The position numbers and the translations under genes are program-made. DNA of 64,000 nt, from assembly GCA_963704355.1 (NCBI GenBank), contig OY969891.1, positions 4,278,001-4,342,000 on the forward strand, given 5' to 3'. The notes below the pieces were generated by a model. The model was not told the origin of the DNA, did no database searches, and worked only from the letters and a program-made list of their open reading frames with translations. Within the stretch, counting starts at the first letter, position 1; every line of letters begins with the position of its first letter. This document shows, one piece after another, positions 52,349-60,880 of this stretch. This stretch comes from Bog-473 sp963704355. Its GTDB lineage: Bacteria > Actinomycetota > Acidimicrobiia > Acidimicrobiales > RAAP-2.

Positions 52349-53524
52349 CTACAGCCGCTCGATGATGGTGCCGGTCGCCAGCGCGCCCCCGCAGCACATC
52401 GACACCAGACCGTAGGTGGCGTCGCGGCGTTCCAGCTCGTGCAAAATCGTCGTGATCAGCCGGCTGCCCGTGGCGCCCACCGGGTGGCCGAGGGCGATGG
52501 CGCCGCCGTTCACGTTGACCTTGTCCCAGTCGACCTCGTGGACCTTGCCCCAGCTGAGCACGACCGACGCGAAGGCCTCGTTGACCTCGAAGAGGTCGAT
52601 GTCCTTCATCGTCATGCCTGCCTTGGCCAGCACCTTGGTGGTGGCGGCGATCGGCCCGTCGAGGTGGTAGTAGGGGTCGGAGCCGACGAGCACCTGCGCC
52701 ACGATGCGGGCCCGGGGCCGGAGGCCGTCGCCCTTGGCCCGGTCCTCGGACATCCACAACACGGCCGCGGCGCCGTCGGAGATCTGGGACGAGGTCCCGG
52801 CGGTATGGATGCCCTCGGGAAGCACCGGCTTCAGCTTGGCCAGGCCCTCGGCCGTCGTGTCGCGTGGTCCCTGGTCCTTGGCGACGACCATCGTCTCGCC
52901 GGCGTGCTCGCCGCGCGGTCCCTCCTCGCCGACGATCGGTGCCTCAATCGCGACGATCTCGCGGGCGAAGCGGTCCTCAGCCACGGCGACGGCGGCCTTC
53001 TTCTGCGACTCCAGGCCGAGCCAGTCGACGTCGGCGCGCATGACGCCGTGCTTCTTCGCGATCCGCTCGGCAGCCTCGAACTGGTTGGGCATGTCGTAGG
53101 GCAGGTCCTCGGGGAGCGCCCGCCCGACCCCGGGCGCCGACGCGTTGGCGCCGAGCGGGATGCGGCTCATGGTCTCCACGCCGCAGCCGATGGCGGTGTC
53201 GACGGCGCCGGCCGCCACAAGGTTGTTGGCCATGTGGTTGGCCTGCTGGGACGACCCGCACTGGCAGTCGATCGTGGTGGCGGCGACGTCGTAAGGCAGG
53301 CCGGCCAGCAGCCAGGCCGTGCGCGTGACGTTGAACCCCTGCTCGCCGGCCTGGGTGACACAGCCCCCGACGACCTGCTCGACGGTGGCGGGGTCGATGC
53401 CGGCCCGCTTGACCACCTCGACCTGCGTCGCCCCGAGGATGTCGGCGGCCCGCAGCCCCGAGAGCCATCCGTTGCGCTTCCCGATGGGGGTGCGCACCGC
53501 CTCGATGATTACCGGTTGCGCCAT
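52349..53524 (-). CDS. fadA5: Steroid 3-ketoacyl-CoA thiolase, FadA5-like
   Basis: A 391-residue thiolase, the same length as M. tuberculosis FadA5. The nucleophile Cys89 is in TTIDCQCGSSQQANHMANNLVAAGA, the second His in NGGAIALGHPVGATGSRLI and the second Cys in MCCGGALATGTIIERL; EVNEAFASVVLSWGKVHEVDWDKVNVNGG and GIHTAGTSSQISDGAAAVLWMSEDRA are characteristic of the FadA5-like group. The start phrase QPVIIEAVRTPIGKRNGWLSGLRAADILGATQ matches. ATG 53524 is chosen over the longer frame. A KstR-like operator lies 61 bases upstream, fitting a role in steroid side-chain cleavage. Assignment rests on family recognition. Confidence 0.9.
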   Translation of the reverse strand: MAQPVIIEAVRTPIGKRNGWLSGLRAADILGATQVEVVKRAGIDPATVEQVVGGCVTQAGEQGFNVTRTAWLLAGLPYDVAATTIDCQCGSSQQANHMANNLVAAGAVDTAIGCGVETMSRIPLGANASAPGVGRALPEDLPYDMPNQFEAAERIAKKHGVMRADVDWLGLESQKKAAVAVAEDRFAREIVAIEAPIVGEEGPRGEHAGETMVVAKDQGPRDTTAEGLAKLKPVLPEGIHTAGTSSQISDGAAAVLWMSEDRAKGDGLRPRARIVAQVLVGSDPYYHLDGPIAATTKVLAKAGMTMKDIDLFEVNEAFASVVLSWGKVHEVDWDKVNVNGGAIALGHPVGATGSRLITTILHELERRDATYGLVSMCCGGALATGTIIERL

Positions 53525-53584
53525 AAAACGTCCTTCCTGCTGCAAGTCCCGACCCTCGGCCGGCTGCCCCCGATGGGCGAATTC

Positions 53585-53598
53585 TAGAACCTGTTCTA
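53585..53598. promoter_or_regulatory. KstR-like operator upstream of the thiolase
   Basis: TAGAACCTGTTCTA has TAGAAC/GTTCTA arms two bases apart and fits the KstR consensus TnnAACnnGTTnnA. It differs from the 37673 site only in the two spacer bases. Confidence 0.73.
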
Positions 53599-53678
53599 AC
53601 TTTATCACCGGCCCCCCGAAGTCTGCCTGGGCCTGGTCGCCGGGCGCCAACTCCGAACCGCGCGACCTCGCGAAACCT

Positions 53679-54221
53679 TCATCGCTCGAGCCCTGGTCCT
53701 TCTCGCTCGCGCACCGGGAACATTTCCTGGAGCAGGAAATGCGCCCGAGGCGCGATCACGTGACCCGGATAGGTGGTCTCCAAGAGATGCGGCCCCTCTT
53801 CGGCGGTGGTAAAGCCGCAAAGCTCATAGAGAGCTCGAATGTCATCCTGGTCGCGGTCCACGCGTGCCGCGAGGAGCTTCATGGCGAGGAGGTAACGAGG
53901 CGAGGCGGCGGCCACACTCAAGTTGTTGCCTTCAAAAACCCCGACCTGGTCGGGATCGTTTCCCGGCATGAAAGCCTTGGCACCATCATTGAGCCAGTCC
54001 GGTTCCAAGCCGAGCTCATCGGCCACCCTTCGTGCCGCCTGCCGCACTTCAGCGGCGGGTAGAAACGGGGCGGCAACATCAACCGTGGCACGACGCGCGT
54101 CATAAGCAAGAGCCATGGCTGCCCCACCAACCACGAAGAGCTCAGCGCGGACGCCTGAGCGACCGAGCTCATCGTCGAGTGCCACCAGAGCCCTCCGGAT
54201 GCCATTTCGATCGAGAATCAT
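53679..54221 (-). CDS. DUF6036-like nucleotidyltransferase-fold protein (possible toxin-antitoxin partner)
   Basis: A 180-residue protein with a nucleotidyltransferase start VRAELFVVGGAAMALAYDARRATVDVAAPFLPAAEVRQAARRVADELGLEPDWLNDGAKAFMPGNDPDQ and SPRYLLAMKLLAARVDRDQDDIRALYELCGFTT. Related actinobacterial proteins (DUF6036) usually show a DxD pair in place of DVA; the second Asp is Ala here, so catalysis may be lost. ATG 54221 overlaps the preceding gene by one base. The pair resembles mobile toxin-antitoxin-like cassettes, but this is inference. Confidence 0.7.
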   Translation of the reverse strand: MILDRNGIRRALVALDDELGRSGVRAELFVVGGAAMALAYDARRATVDVAAPFLPAAEVRQAARRVADELGLEPDWLNDGAKAFMPGNDPDQVGVFEGNNLSVAAASPRYLLAMKLLAARVDRDQDDIRALYELCGFTTAEEGPHLLETTYPGHVIAPRAHFLLQEMFPVREREGPGLER

Positions 54222-54616
54222 CACGCGTACGTCAACGAATCCTCGGTGATGAATACACCACGCCGCTTGAACGAGATCGGACTGTGCACCACAGCATTCG
54301 CGTGGAGCGACCTGATTCCTGAGACGAACCACCACTCCTCGAGGAATCGGGACGGGTCGTCGACCCAGGCCGGAGGAGCCATGTCGTGACGGACGCAGCA
54401 GTACTCGGCCAACGAGGCCAACAGGGCGTCGTAACGACGGTCGCCCGTAGGGAGCGGCGCAACCTCGACCATCCTTCGGCGATCGGCTTCGTCCGCCTTG
54501 TCGAATTGCTCGACGAATCGGAACGCCAGTCGGCGACCAGAGTCCTCGTCGTTCTCAGCCAAACACCGGGCCACTTCTGCCCCCACTTCGGCGATCGTCG
54601 GCCATCTGAATGCCAC
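54221..54616 (-). CDS. Hypothetical protein paired with the nucleotidyltransferase-like gene
   Basis: A 131-residue protein beginning VAFRWPTIAEVGAEVARCLAENDEDSGRRLAFRFVEQFDKADEADRRRMVEVAPLPTGDRRYDALLASLAEYCCVRHDMAPPAWVDDPSRFLEEWWFVSGIRSLHANAVVHSPISFKRRGVFITEDSLTYA. The C-terminal SFKRRGVFI stretch is common in two-gene cassettes with DUF6036 proteins, where this partner is the first gene. The frame extends to GTG 54652; GTG 54616 is preferred but start is uncertain. Function unknown. Confidence 0.65.
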   Translation of the reverse strand: MAFRWPTIAEVGAEVARCLAENDEDSGRRLAFRFVEQFDKADEADRRRMVEVAPLPTGDRRYDALLASLAEYCCVRHDMAPPAWVDDPSRFLEEWWFVSGIRSLHANAVVHSPISFKRRGVFITEDSLTYA

Positions 54617-54652
54617 CCTGCAATCGTAGGTTGCTGTTGTTCGGGCCGGCAC

Positions 54653-55816
54653 CTAAAGGTGCTTGAGCACCTCGCGGGCGATCACGACGCGCTGCACCTG
54701 GTTCGTTCCCTCGTAAATCTGCGTCACCTTGGCGTCGCGCAGGTAGCGCTCGACGGGGAAGTCCTTCGTGTAGCCGTAGCCGCCGAGGAGCTGCACGCCG
54801 TCCACCGTGATCCCCATGGCCGCGTCGGAGGCGAACGCCTTGGCCATGGCACCGAACTTCGTGAGCTCACCGGTCGGGTCGCCGTCGACCATGCCGCAGG
54901 CCATGTAGACCAGGGCGCGCGCGGCCTCGTTGCGCATCGCCATGTCGGCCAGCATGAAGCGCAGCCCCTGGAGGTCGGCGATCGGCCCGCCGAAGGCGTG
55001 GCGTTGCTTCATGTACGCGCCAGCCGTGTCGATGGCACCCTGGGCGATGCCCACCGCCTGCGCACCGATGCCGGGGCGGCTGCGGTCGAGAGTGTGCATG
55101 GCGATGGTGAAGCCCTGTCCCTCCTCGCCGATGCGGTGCGTTGCCGGCACCCGGACCTCCTCGAGCACCACCTCGCCCGTCGGGCTCCCGCGCAACCCCA
55201 GCTTGTCCTCGTGCTTGGCGACCCGGATGCCCCAGTCCTTTTCGACCAGGAAGCACGAGATGCCGCGCCCACCCGCGTCGGGGTCGGTCTTGGCGAAGAC
55301 GGTGTAGAGATCCGAGATCCCGGCGTTGGTGATCCAGTACTTCGTCCCGGTGAGGACGTAGTCGTCGCCATCGCGCACCGCCCGGGCCCGCATGGCGGCG
55401 ACGTCGCTGCCCGCATCGGCCTCGGACAGGCAGTAGCTGGCTTGGCTGTCGCCGGAGGCCACCCTCGGCAGGTAGGCGCGCTTGAGCTCTTCGGAGCCCC
55501 AGTTCACGAGCGGGAGGGTTCCCAGCTTGGAGATCAGGATGGTCAGCGCGGTGGAGGCGCAGACCCGGGCCAGCTCCTCGACGGCGATGGCCTGGGTAAC
55601 GGCGTCGGCGCCCGCGCCGCCGTAGGCCTCGGGGATCCCGAGCGCCGGCAGCTCCAATTCCCGGCACGCCTCGAAGGACTTCCACGGGAACTCGCCGGTG
55701 CGGTCGACCTCGGCCGCGTGGGGGGCCACCTTCTCCTCGCAGAACGCGCGCAGCGTGTCGCGGAAGTCCCGCTGGACCTCCGACAGGGCAAAGCTCGAGG
55801 GGCGGTCGGCGCTCAC
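54653..55816 (-). CDS. Acyl-CoA dehydrogenase (FadE-like)
   Basis: A 387-residue acyl-CoA dehydrogenase. Motifs are FALSEVQRDFRDTLRAFCEEKVAPHAAEVDRTGEFPWKSFEACRELELPALGIPEAYGGAGADAVTQAIAVEELAR, SYCLSEADAGSDVAAMRARA, TGTKYWITNAGISDLYTVFAKTDPDAGGRGISCFLVEKDWGIRV and the C-terminal QLLGGYGYTKDFPVERYLRDAKVTQIYEGTNQVQRVVIAREVL, with the catalytic Glu in IYEGTNQVQR. Resembles FadE25-like short/medium-chain dehydrogenases. GTG 55816 is the start. It lies 76 bases downstream of the alpha/beta hydrolase gene on the same strand. Confidence 0.92.
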   Translation of the reverse strand: MSADRPSSFALSEVQRDFRDTLRAFCEEKVAPHAAEVDRTGEFPWKSFEACRELELPALGIPEAYGGAGADAVTQAIAVEELARVCASTALTILISKLGTLPLVNWGSEELKRAYLPRVASGDSQASYCLSEADAGSDVAAMRARAVRDGDDYVLTGTKYWITNAGISDLYTVFAKTDPDAGGRGISCFLVEKDWGIRVAKHEDKLGLRGSPTGEVVLEEVRVPATHRIGEEGQGFTIAMHTLDRSRPGIGAQAVGIAQGAIDTAGAYMKQRHAFGGPIADLQGLRFMLADMAMRNEAARALVYMACGMVDGDPTGELTKFGAMAKAFASDAAMGITVDGVQLLGGYGYTKDFPVERYLRDAKVTQIYEGTNQVQRVVIAREVLKHL

Positions 55817-55892
55817 GGGCTCATTCTCGCAGAGCCAACCGGACCTCGTTCCGGCGGCTCCCTCCCCGGAGCCCAACTCCGTCCGGCTCGGC

Positions 55893-56759
55893 TCAGTACG
55901 CCCCCAGGTGCTCGATCAGCAGTTTCGACAGCTGCTCCGGTGCGGTCTCGGGAATCCAGTGCGACACGCCGTCGAGCACCTTGAACGTGTAGGGCGCGCG
56001 CACGCAGGCACGGGTGCCCTCCGCCGCCGCCCGGCCGAAGGCGCGGTCCCCGGTCGACCAGACGTAGAGGGTCGGGACGCGCACCGGCTCCAGCTCGACC
56101 AGCACGCTGCGGTCCATGGCGCGGTACCAATTCAGTGCGGCGGTCAGCGCGCCGGGCTCAATCAGGGAGGCGATGTACGCCTTGGCGTCCTCGTCGTCGA
56201 GGCCGCTCTCGTCGAGTAACGAGGCCAACCCGCTGCCCGAGCCGTCTGGCCCCAGCATCAGGCGCTCCGGGTCCTCCGGGATGCGGAAGGACGCCACGGC
56301 TTCGCCGTGCGCAACCTGGTCGGCGTCGCCGTCCACGAGGGCGTGCTGCAGCGCCAGCGGGTGCGGCGTCGACACCACGCACAGCGAGCGAACCCGGTCC
56401 GGATGGCGCGAGGCCACGATCCAGGCGAGCAACCCGCCCCAGTCGTGCCCCACGAGGTCGAAGGTGTCCATGTCCATGGAGTCGGCCAGGTCGAGGACGT
56501 CCCCCAGGAGGTGCTCCGTCGCGTAGTCGTCCACCCCGGCCGGCCGAGCCCCACTGCAGTAGCCGCGCTGGTCGGGCGCCACCGCACGGTTACCGGCGTG
56601 GCCCAGAGCCCAGAGCTCATCACGCCAGGCCCACGAGGTCTGGGGAAAGCCGTGGAGGAGCATGATGCGCCGGCCCTCGTGCGGCCCGCACGCTCGGCCC
56701 GTGAAGGTCAGGCCGCCTGCCTCGATCTCGAGCCGGTCGATGGCTCGTGGTGGATCCAC
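55893..56759 (-). CDS. Epoxide hydrolase-like alpha/beta hydrolase
   Basis: A 288-residue alpha/beta hydrolase. Elements are IMLLHGFPQTSWAWRDELWALGHAGNRAVAPDQRGYCSG (HGFP oxyanion loop), FDLVGHDWGGLLAWIVASRHPDRV (Asp nucleophile in GHDWGG), TLYVWSTGDRAFG (acid) and VLDGVSHWIPETAPEQL (base His). It is similar to soluble epoxide hydrolases. Its gene follows the 165-residue hypothetical gene on the minus strand. Substrate unknown. Confidence 0.87.
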   Translation of the reverse strand: MDPPRAIDRLEIEAGGLTFTGRACGPHEGRRIMLLHGFPQTSWAWRDELWALGHAGNRAVAPDQRGYCSGARPAGVDDYATEHLLGDVLDLADSMDMDTFDLVGHDWGGLLAWIVASRHPDRVRSLCVVSTPHPLALQHALVDGDADQVAHGEAVASFRIPEDPERLMLGPDGSGSGLASLLDESGLDDEDAKAYIASLIEPGALTAALNWYRAMDRSVLVELEPVRVPTLYVWSTGDRAFGRAAAEGTRACVRAPYTFKVLDGVSHWIPETAPEQLSKLLIEHLGAY

Positions 56760-56780
56760 GCCGTTACGGAGGTGCGGCGC

Positions 56781-57278
56781 CTATGCGGCGGCGGCACCGC
56801 CCTTGGCCCGCGCCTCCTCGGGCGAGAGGCGCAGGGTCTCCTCGGGCACCGAGTCCACCAGCTGGCGTTGGGCGACGTAGTCGTGCGAGATGGAGGAGAA
56901 CGCGGCCCGCCGTGTCGCTTGCAGTTCGGGGGGGGCGTCCTGCAGGAACCCCCAGAGGTTCAACGCGAACCGCACGTCGTAGACGCAGGGCGCCCGGCCA
57001 AACAGCGCGGCACGCTTGGATGCGACCAGGGCGGCACCCAACAGCACGTCGTGCTCGGACTCGCCCTCGGACAGCTTGAGCTCGTGCTCGAAGCGCTTGG
57101 CCAGGCGCAGCGCGAACCCCGAGTCGGGTCCGGCCGTCCCCACCATGGCGCCCCCACGCACCTCGGGCACGACGAGCTCGGCCGGCCTCGACGTGGTCCA
57201 CGCTCCCGGCACGTGCATGTGCAGGGCCGGACGGACCTGGTCCGCCTCGGCGATGGGCACAAACGTGGGCTGGGTCAT
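56781..57278 (-). CDS. Hypothetical protein
   Basis: A 165-residue protein starting MTQPTFVPIAEADQVRPALHMHVPGAWTTSRPAELVVPEVRGGAMVGTAGPDSGFALRLAKRFEHELKLSEGESEHDVLLGAALVASKRAALFGRAPCVYDVRFALNLWGFLQDAPPELQATRRAAFSSISHDYVAQRQLVDSVPEETLRLSPEEARA. The first half is beta-rich, the second helical. Similar proteins are widespread in Actinomycetota without a defined role. ATG 57278 matches the natural start. It lies 21 bases upstream of the epoxide hydrolase gene. Confidence 0.72.
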   Translation of the reverse strand: MTQPTFVPIAEADQVRPALHMHVPGAWTTSRPAELVVPEVRGGAMVGTAGPDSGFALRLAKRFEHELKLSEGESEHDVLLGAALVASKRAALFGRAPCVYDVRFALNLWGFLQDAPPELQATRRAAFSSISHDYVAQRQLVDSVPEETLRLSPEEARAKGGAAAA

Positions 57279-57361
57279 GCGCGGCAGGTTAGCCGAGGGT
57301 TCCCCTGTCACTCATTTCGGAGGCCCGTGGCTGCTTCCTCCTCACGTGGTTACGACACTTG

Positions 57362-59047
57362 TCACTTCCCGGCTGGGCCTTGCCCCTCCTGGAGCCGACC
57401 CACGTCCTGCAGCAACCGCACGACGGGAAGCGTGATGCACGAGGGTCGCGTGACGTCGTGGAAGACCTCTTGGTCGGCCGAGAGCATGTTGGCGCCCGTC
57501 GCCAGCGGCTCGCCCGTCCCCAAGTTGCGGCAATAGAGAGGATGCGCACCACTGGACACCTGCAGCCGGATCCGGTGTCCGGCTCGGAACGTGTTGGCCG
57601 TCGGCCACATGGCGAGCTCGACCTTGTACACGCCCTCGGCGTCCTTGGCCACCGAGCCCGGCGTGAGCCGGAGGATGCCGTCGCTCAGGTTCAACGACTT
57701 GCCCTTCTCGGACACGTCACAGAGGCGGACGAAGAAGTCGGTGTGCTCGACCGACGACCGCAGGTACAGCGTGGCGGTGAGCGGCCCCACCACGGTCAGG
57801 TCTTCGGTGAGGACGGGGCTGGTGTAGGTCAAGACGTCGTGGCGATGCTCCCGTCGGCGCTGGTCCTTGCGTCCCGACGTCAGGATGTTGAGCCCTGCGC
57901 CGCCGACCGCCGGGGTGGGGTCGTGCGGGTTGTAGTGGAAGCGGTCGGGCGCGCTCGCCCCCGGTGCGTCGGTGCCCAGGGTGCCCCAGCGACCGAGATA
58001 CCACTGCTGCGCCTCTCCGGCCGGGGGCCAAATCGAGAACTCCTGCCACGTTCTCGAGCCCATCACGAACACGCGCACGGGCGCGCGGGGCACCTTGCCC
58101 CGCCGCTCCCCCAGCTGTTTGTCGAACCAGTCGAGGCCGTCGCGAACGGCCTCGCCGAAGAGGCCGGGGCTCGTGTGCTTCCAGGGGCCGATCGTGATCC
58201 GGGCGACGCGGCCGGCGCGCCGCACGGCCTCGTAGTCGCCCACCTGGCCCTGCAGGAAGAGGTCGTACCAGCCGCCGACGAAGCTGGCCGGCGGCACGAG
58301 GTCGCGTCGATGCCCGAAGTTGATCTCCTCCCACCAGGGGTCACCCAGCGCGGTGTGTTCGAGCCAGTCCTGGTAGGCGGGCGCGAGGTCGCCAACCGTG
58401 GATGCGTCGCACTTGCCGAGCGGGAGCACGTCGGCCCCCTCGGTCAATATCTTGCCGGAGCGCAGCTGGCTGCGCAGCAACTTCCGCCAGCCGAGCTCTT
58501 GGTACTTCACCTGGTACAACCAGGCCAGCAGACTTTCGAGCGCGAACGATCCCCCGGGGTAGACGATGGAGTTTCGGAAGTCCGCCGCGGTCACCTGCAA
58601 GTCCAACGCCTTGACGAAGTCGGGCGGGTCCTCGGCGATCGCCCATTGCGTCATGCCGAGGTAGCTCGCGCCCCACATCACCAGGCGGCCGTCGAACCAC
58701 GGCTGCGCCGCCACCCAGTCGAGGGTCGCGTGGCCGTCGGCGTGCTCGTTGCGCACCGGCGCGAACTCGCCTTCCGAGCCGAAGGTCCCCCGGCAGCTCT
58801 GGATCACCATCTGGTAGCCGCGCTCTGCGTACAGCCGGCCCAACGGCCCCATGTACGTCCGCCCGTACGGCGTGCGGACCAACACGGTCGGCAGTCCGTC
58901 GGTGGAGTTCGTCGGGTACCAGCGGTCCGCCAACAAGACGGTGCCGTCGGGCATCTTGGCGGCGAGGTCCCGTTCCACCGAGACGTCGGTCGTCCGAGGT
59001 GCGGGCAGCCTGACGAGTCTCGCAGCCAAGCGGCTCCACACGGTCAT
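57362..59047 (-). CDS. CocE/NonD family hydrolase (X-Pro dipeptidyl-peptidase S15)
   Basis: A 561-residue CocE/NonD hydrolase. The N-terminal alpha/beta domain has MPDGTVLLADRWYP, VLVRTPYGRTYMG, QSCRGTFGSEGEFAPVRNEHADGHATLDWVAAQPWFDGRLVMWGASYLGMTQWAIA (catalytic Ser in GASYLG), GHRRDLVPPASFVGGWYDLFLQGQ (likely Asp in GGWYDLF) and GPWKHTSP (His). The C-terminal jelly-roll is seen in VGPLTATLYLRSSVEHTDFFVRLCDV and GHRIRLQVSS. It hydrolyses esters or peptide-like bonds; natural substrate unknown. Start is ATG 59047. Confidence 0.93.
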   Translation of the reverse strand: MTVWSRLAARLVRLPAPRTTDVSVERDLAAKMPDGTVLLADRWYPTNSTDGLPTVLVRTPYGRTYMGPLGRLYAERGYQMVIQSCRGTFGSEGEFAPVRNEHADGHATLDWVAAQPWFDGRLVMWGASYLGMTQWAIAEDPPDFVKALDLQVTAADFRNSIVYPGGSFALESLLAWLYQVKYQELGWRKLLRSQLRSGKILTEGADVLPLGKCDASTVGDLAPAYQDWLEHTALGDPWWEEINFGHRRDLVPPASFVGGWYDLFLQGQVGDYEAVRRAGRVARITIGPWKHTSPGLFGEAVRDGLDWFDKQLGERRGKVPRAPVRVFVMGSRTWQEFSIWPPAGEAQQWYLGRWGTLGTDAPGASAPDRFHYNPHDPTPAVGGAGLNILTSGRKDQRRREHRHDVLTYTSPVLTEDLTVVGPLTATLYLRSSVEHTDFFVRLCDVSEKGKSLNLSDGILRLTPGSVAKDAEGVYKVELAMWPTANTFRAGHRIRLQVSSGAHPLYCRNLGTGEPLATGANMLSADQEVFHDVTRPSCITLPVVRLLQDVGRLQEGQGPAGK

Positions 59048-59098
59048 GCCAGACCCCCCTGGTTGAATCCCCGAGCCGTCGCCGGTCGCTCCTCGCAG

Positions 59099-60880
59099 CT
59101 AGGAGGCGTGGAGGAGCCCGAAGACGATGGAATCGTAGAGAGCCTGCCAGCTGGCCTCAATGATGTTCTCCGACACCCCGATCGTGGTCCACGTGCGTTC
59201 GCCGTCGCTCGTGTCGACCAGGACGCGCGTGACGGCGCCGGTACCCCGACCGGTGTCGAGCACGCGGACCCGGTAGTCGGTGAGGTGGATGTGGCCGAGC
59301 GCAGGGAACTTGGTGCCGATGGCGCCGCGCAGCGCGCCGTCGAGCGCGTTCACCGGGCCGTTGCCCTCGGCAGTGGCGACCACTCGCTCGCCGCCGACGT
59401 GCACCTTTACCGTCGCCTCGGTCGTCAGCCCGAACAGCTCGTTCGTGAGCGTCGGACTCGCCGGGGCCGTATCGGATCCCTCACCCGGGACGCGGTGGCC
59501 GCGTTCGCTGCGGTCGTCGTGGTCGGTGATGACGCGGAACGACTCGACGGTGAAGAAGCCGGCCACCCAGCCGCCGGCCCGGCGCAGCAACAACTCGAGC
59601 GAGCCGTCGGCCACCTCGAAGTGGTAGCCCTCGTGCTCCAGATGCTTGAGCTCATCGAGGACCCGGCCGATGACCTCACCGTCGAGCTCGAGGCCGAGCT
59701 CGGCTGCCTTCATGGCCAGCGTGGAGCGTCCGGCCATCTCCGAAACGACCACCCGCGTTCCGTTGCCGACGGCGTTCGGCTCCACGTGCTCGTAGAGATC
59801 AGCGCTCCGCGCCACCGCGCTGGCGTGCAGCCCACCCTTGTGGGCAAAGACCGAGTTGCCGACGTAGGGCTGCTGGGGGTTGGGCGCGATGTTCACCAGC
59901 TCGGCGATGTGGTGCGCCACCGGTGTCAGCCGCTCCAGCCGCTCGGGTGGAATGGTGCGGATGCGCAGCTTGAGCGACAGGTTGGGGATGGCGGCCGACA
60001 GGTCCGTGTTGCCCGCCCGCTCGCCGTAGCCGTTGACGCAACCCTGCACCTGGGTCACCCCGGCCTGCACGGCGACGAGCGAATTGGCCACGGCGCAGCC
60101 GGCGTCGTTGTGACAGTGGATGCCGAGCTGCGCGCTGGTCCGGGCCCGCACGTCCGCCACCGCGTGGCCGACGTCGTCGGGCAGCGAGCCACCGTTGGTG
60201 TCGCACAGCACGAGGGCCTCGGCACCGGCCTCCTCCGCGGCCGCCAGCACCGACAGCGCGAACTCTGGGTTGCGGCGGTAGCCGTCGAAGAAGTGCTCGG
60301 CGTCGAGGAAGACGCGCAGGTCGTGCTCGCGCAGGAAGCCCACCGAGTCGGCCACCATGGCCACGGCCTCGTCGAGTGAGGTGCGGAGTGCCTCGGCCAC
60401 GTGGCGGTCCCACGACTTGGCCACGATGCAGGCCACCGGCGCCCCGGCCTCCACGAGGTTGGCCAGGACCGCGTCCTGCTCGGGCCTGACCCCGGCGCGC
60501 CGCGTCGAGCCGAACGCGACGAGCGTGGCGGTATCGAGGTGGAGCTCCTTCTTGGCCCGGGCGAAGAACTCGACGTCCTTGGGGTTGGCGCCGGGCCATC
60601 CGCCCTCGACGTAGGAGACGCCGAGGTGGTCGAGCTGTTCGGCGACGCGCAATTTGTCGTCGACGGTGAGGGACAGCCCTTCTTGCTGACTGCCGTCGCG
60701 CAAGATCGTGTCGAAGATGTCGACCGACTCAGGCAGGTCGGGCATGGCGTAGTCGTGGGCGTGGGGCGTATGGCCGTGCGCATGGGTGTGGCGCGCCCCG
60801 CCGTGGCTGTGGGCGCCCTCGGTCGCCTCAGTTGCTTCGGTGGCCTCGGTGGCTTCGGTGGCTTCGGGGTCAGTCGACAT
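59099..60880 (-). CDS. cimA: (R)-Citramalate synthase with His-rich N-terminal extension
   Basis: A 593-residue CimA: condenses pyruvate and acetyl-CoA to citramalate, the first step of the threonine-independent isoleucine route. The catalytic HMGL-like barrel starts near residue 52 (ESVDIFDTILRDGSQQEGLSLTVDDKLRVAEQLDHLGVSYVEGGWPGANPKDVEFF). Later landmarks are LGIHCHNDAGCAVANSLVAVQAGVTQVQGCVNGYGERAGNTDL, FAHKGGLHASAV and a LeuA-dimer regulatory C-terminal domain. Residues 1-45 carry five EAT repeats and eight His in HSH, HTHAHGH and HAH runs, absent from typical CimA. The start at 60880 has AAGGAA upstream; ATG 60745 would remove the extension. It overlaps the ilvE stop by 11 bases. Confidence 0.95.
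   Translation of the reverse strand: MSTDPEATEATEATEATEATEGAHSHGGARHTHAHGHTPHAHDYAMPDLPESVDIFDTILRDGSQQEGLSLTVDDKLRVAEQLDHLGVSYVEGGWPGANPKDVEFFARAKKELHLDTATLVAFGSTRRAGVRPEQDAVLANLVEAGAPVACIVAKSWDRHVAEALRTSLDEAVAMVADSVGFLREHDLRVFLDAEHFFDGYRRNPEFALSVLAAAEEAGAEALVLCDTNGGSLPDDVGHAVADVRARTSAQLGIHCHNDAGCAVANSLVAVQAGVTQVQGCVNGYGERAGNTDLSAAIPNLSLKLRIRTIPPERLERLTPVAHHIAELVNIAPNPQQPYVGNSVFAHKGGLHASAVARSADLYEHVEPNAVGNGTRVVVSEMAGRSTLAMKAAELGLELDGEVIGRVLDELKHLEHEGYHFEVADGSLELLLRRAGGWVAGFFTVESFRVITDHDDRSERGHRVPGEGSDTAPASPTLTNELFGLTTEATVKVHVGGERVVATAEGNGPVNALDGALRGAIGTKFPALGHIHLTDYRVRVLDTGRGTGAVTRVLVDTSDGERTWTTIGVSENIIEASWQALYDSIVFGLLHAS

Noticed and set aside
57359..60379. A 1006-codon frame antisense to CocE and cimA
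   Set aside because: Arises from GC-skewed third positions opposite two certain genes; residues are Arg/Val/Gly-rich and match no family.
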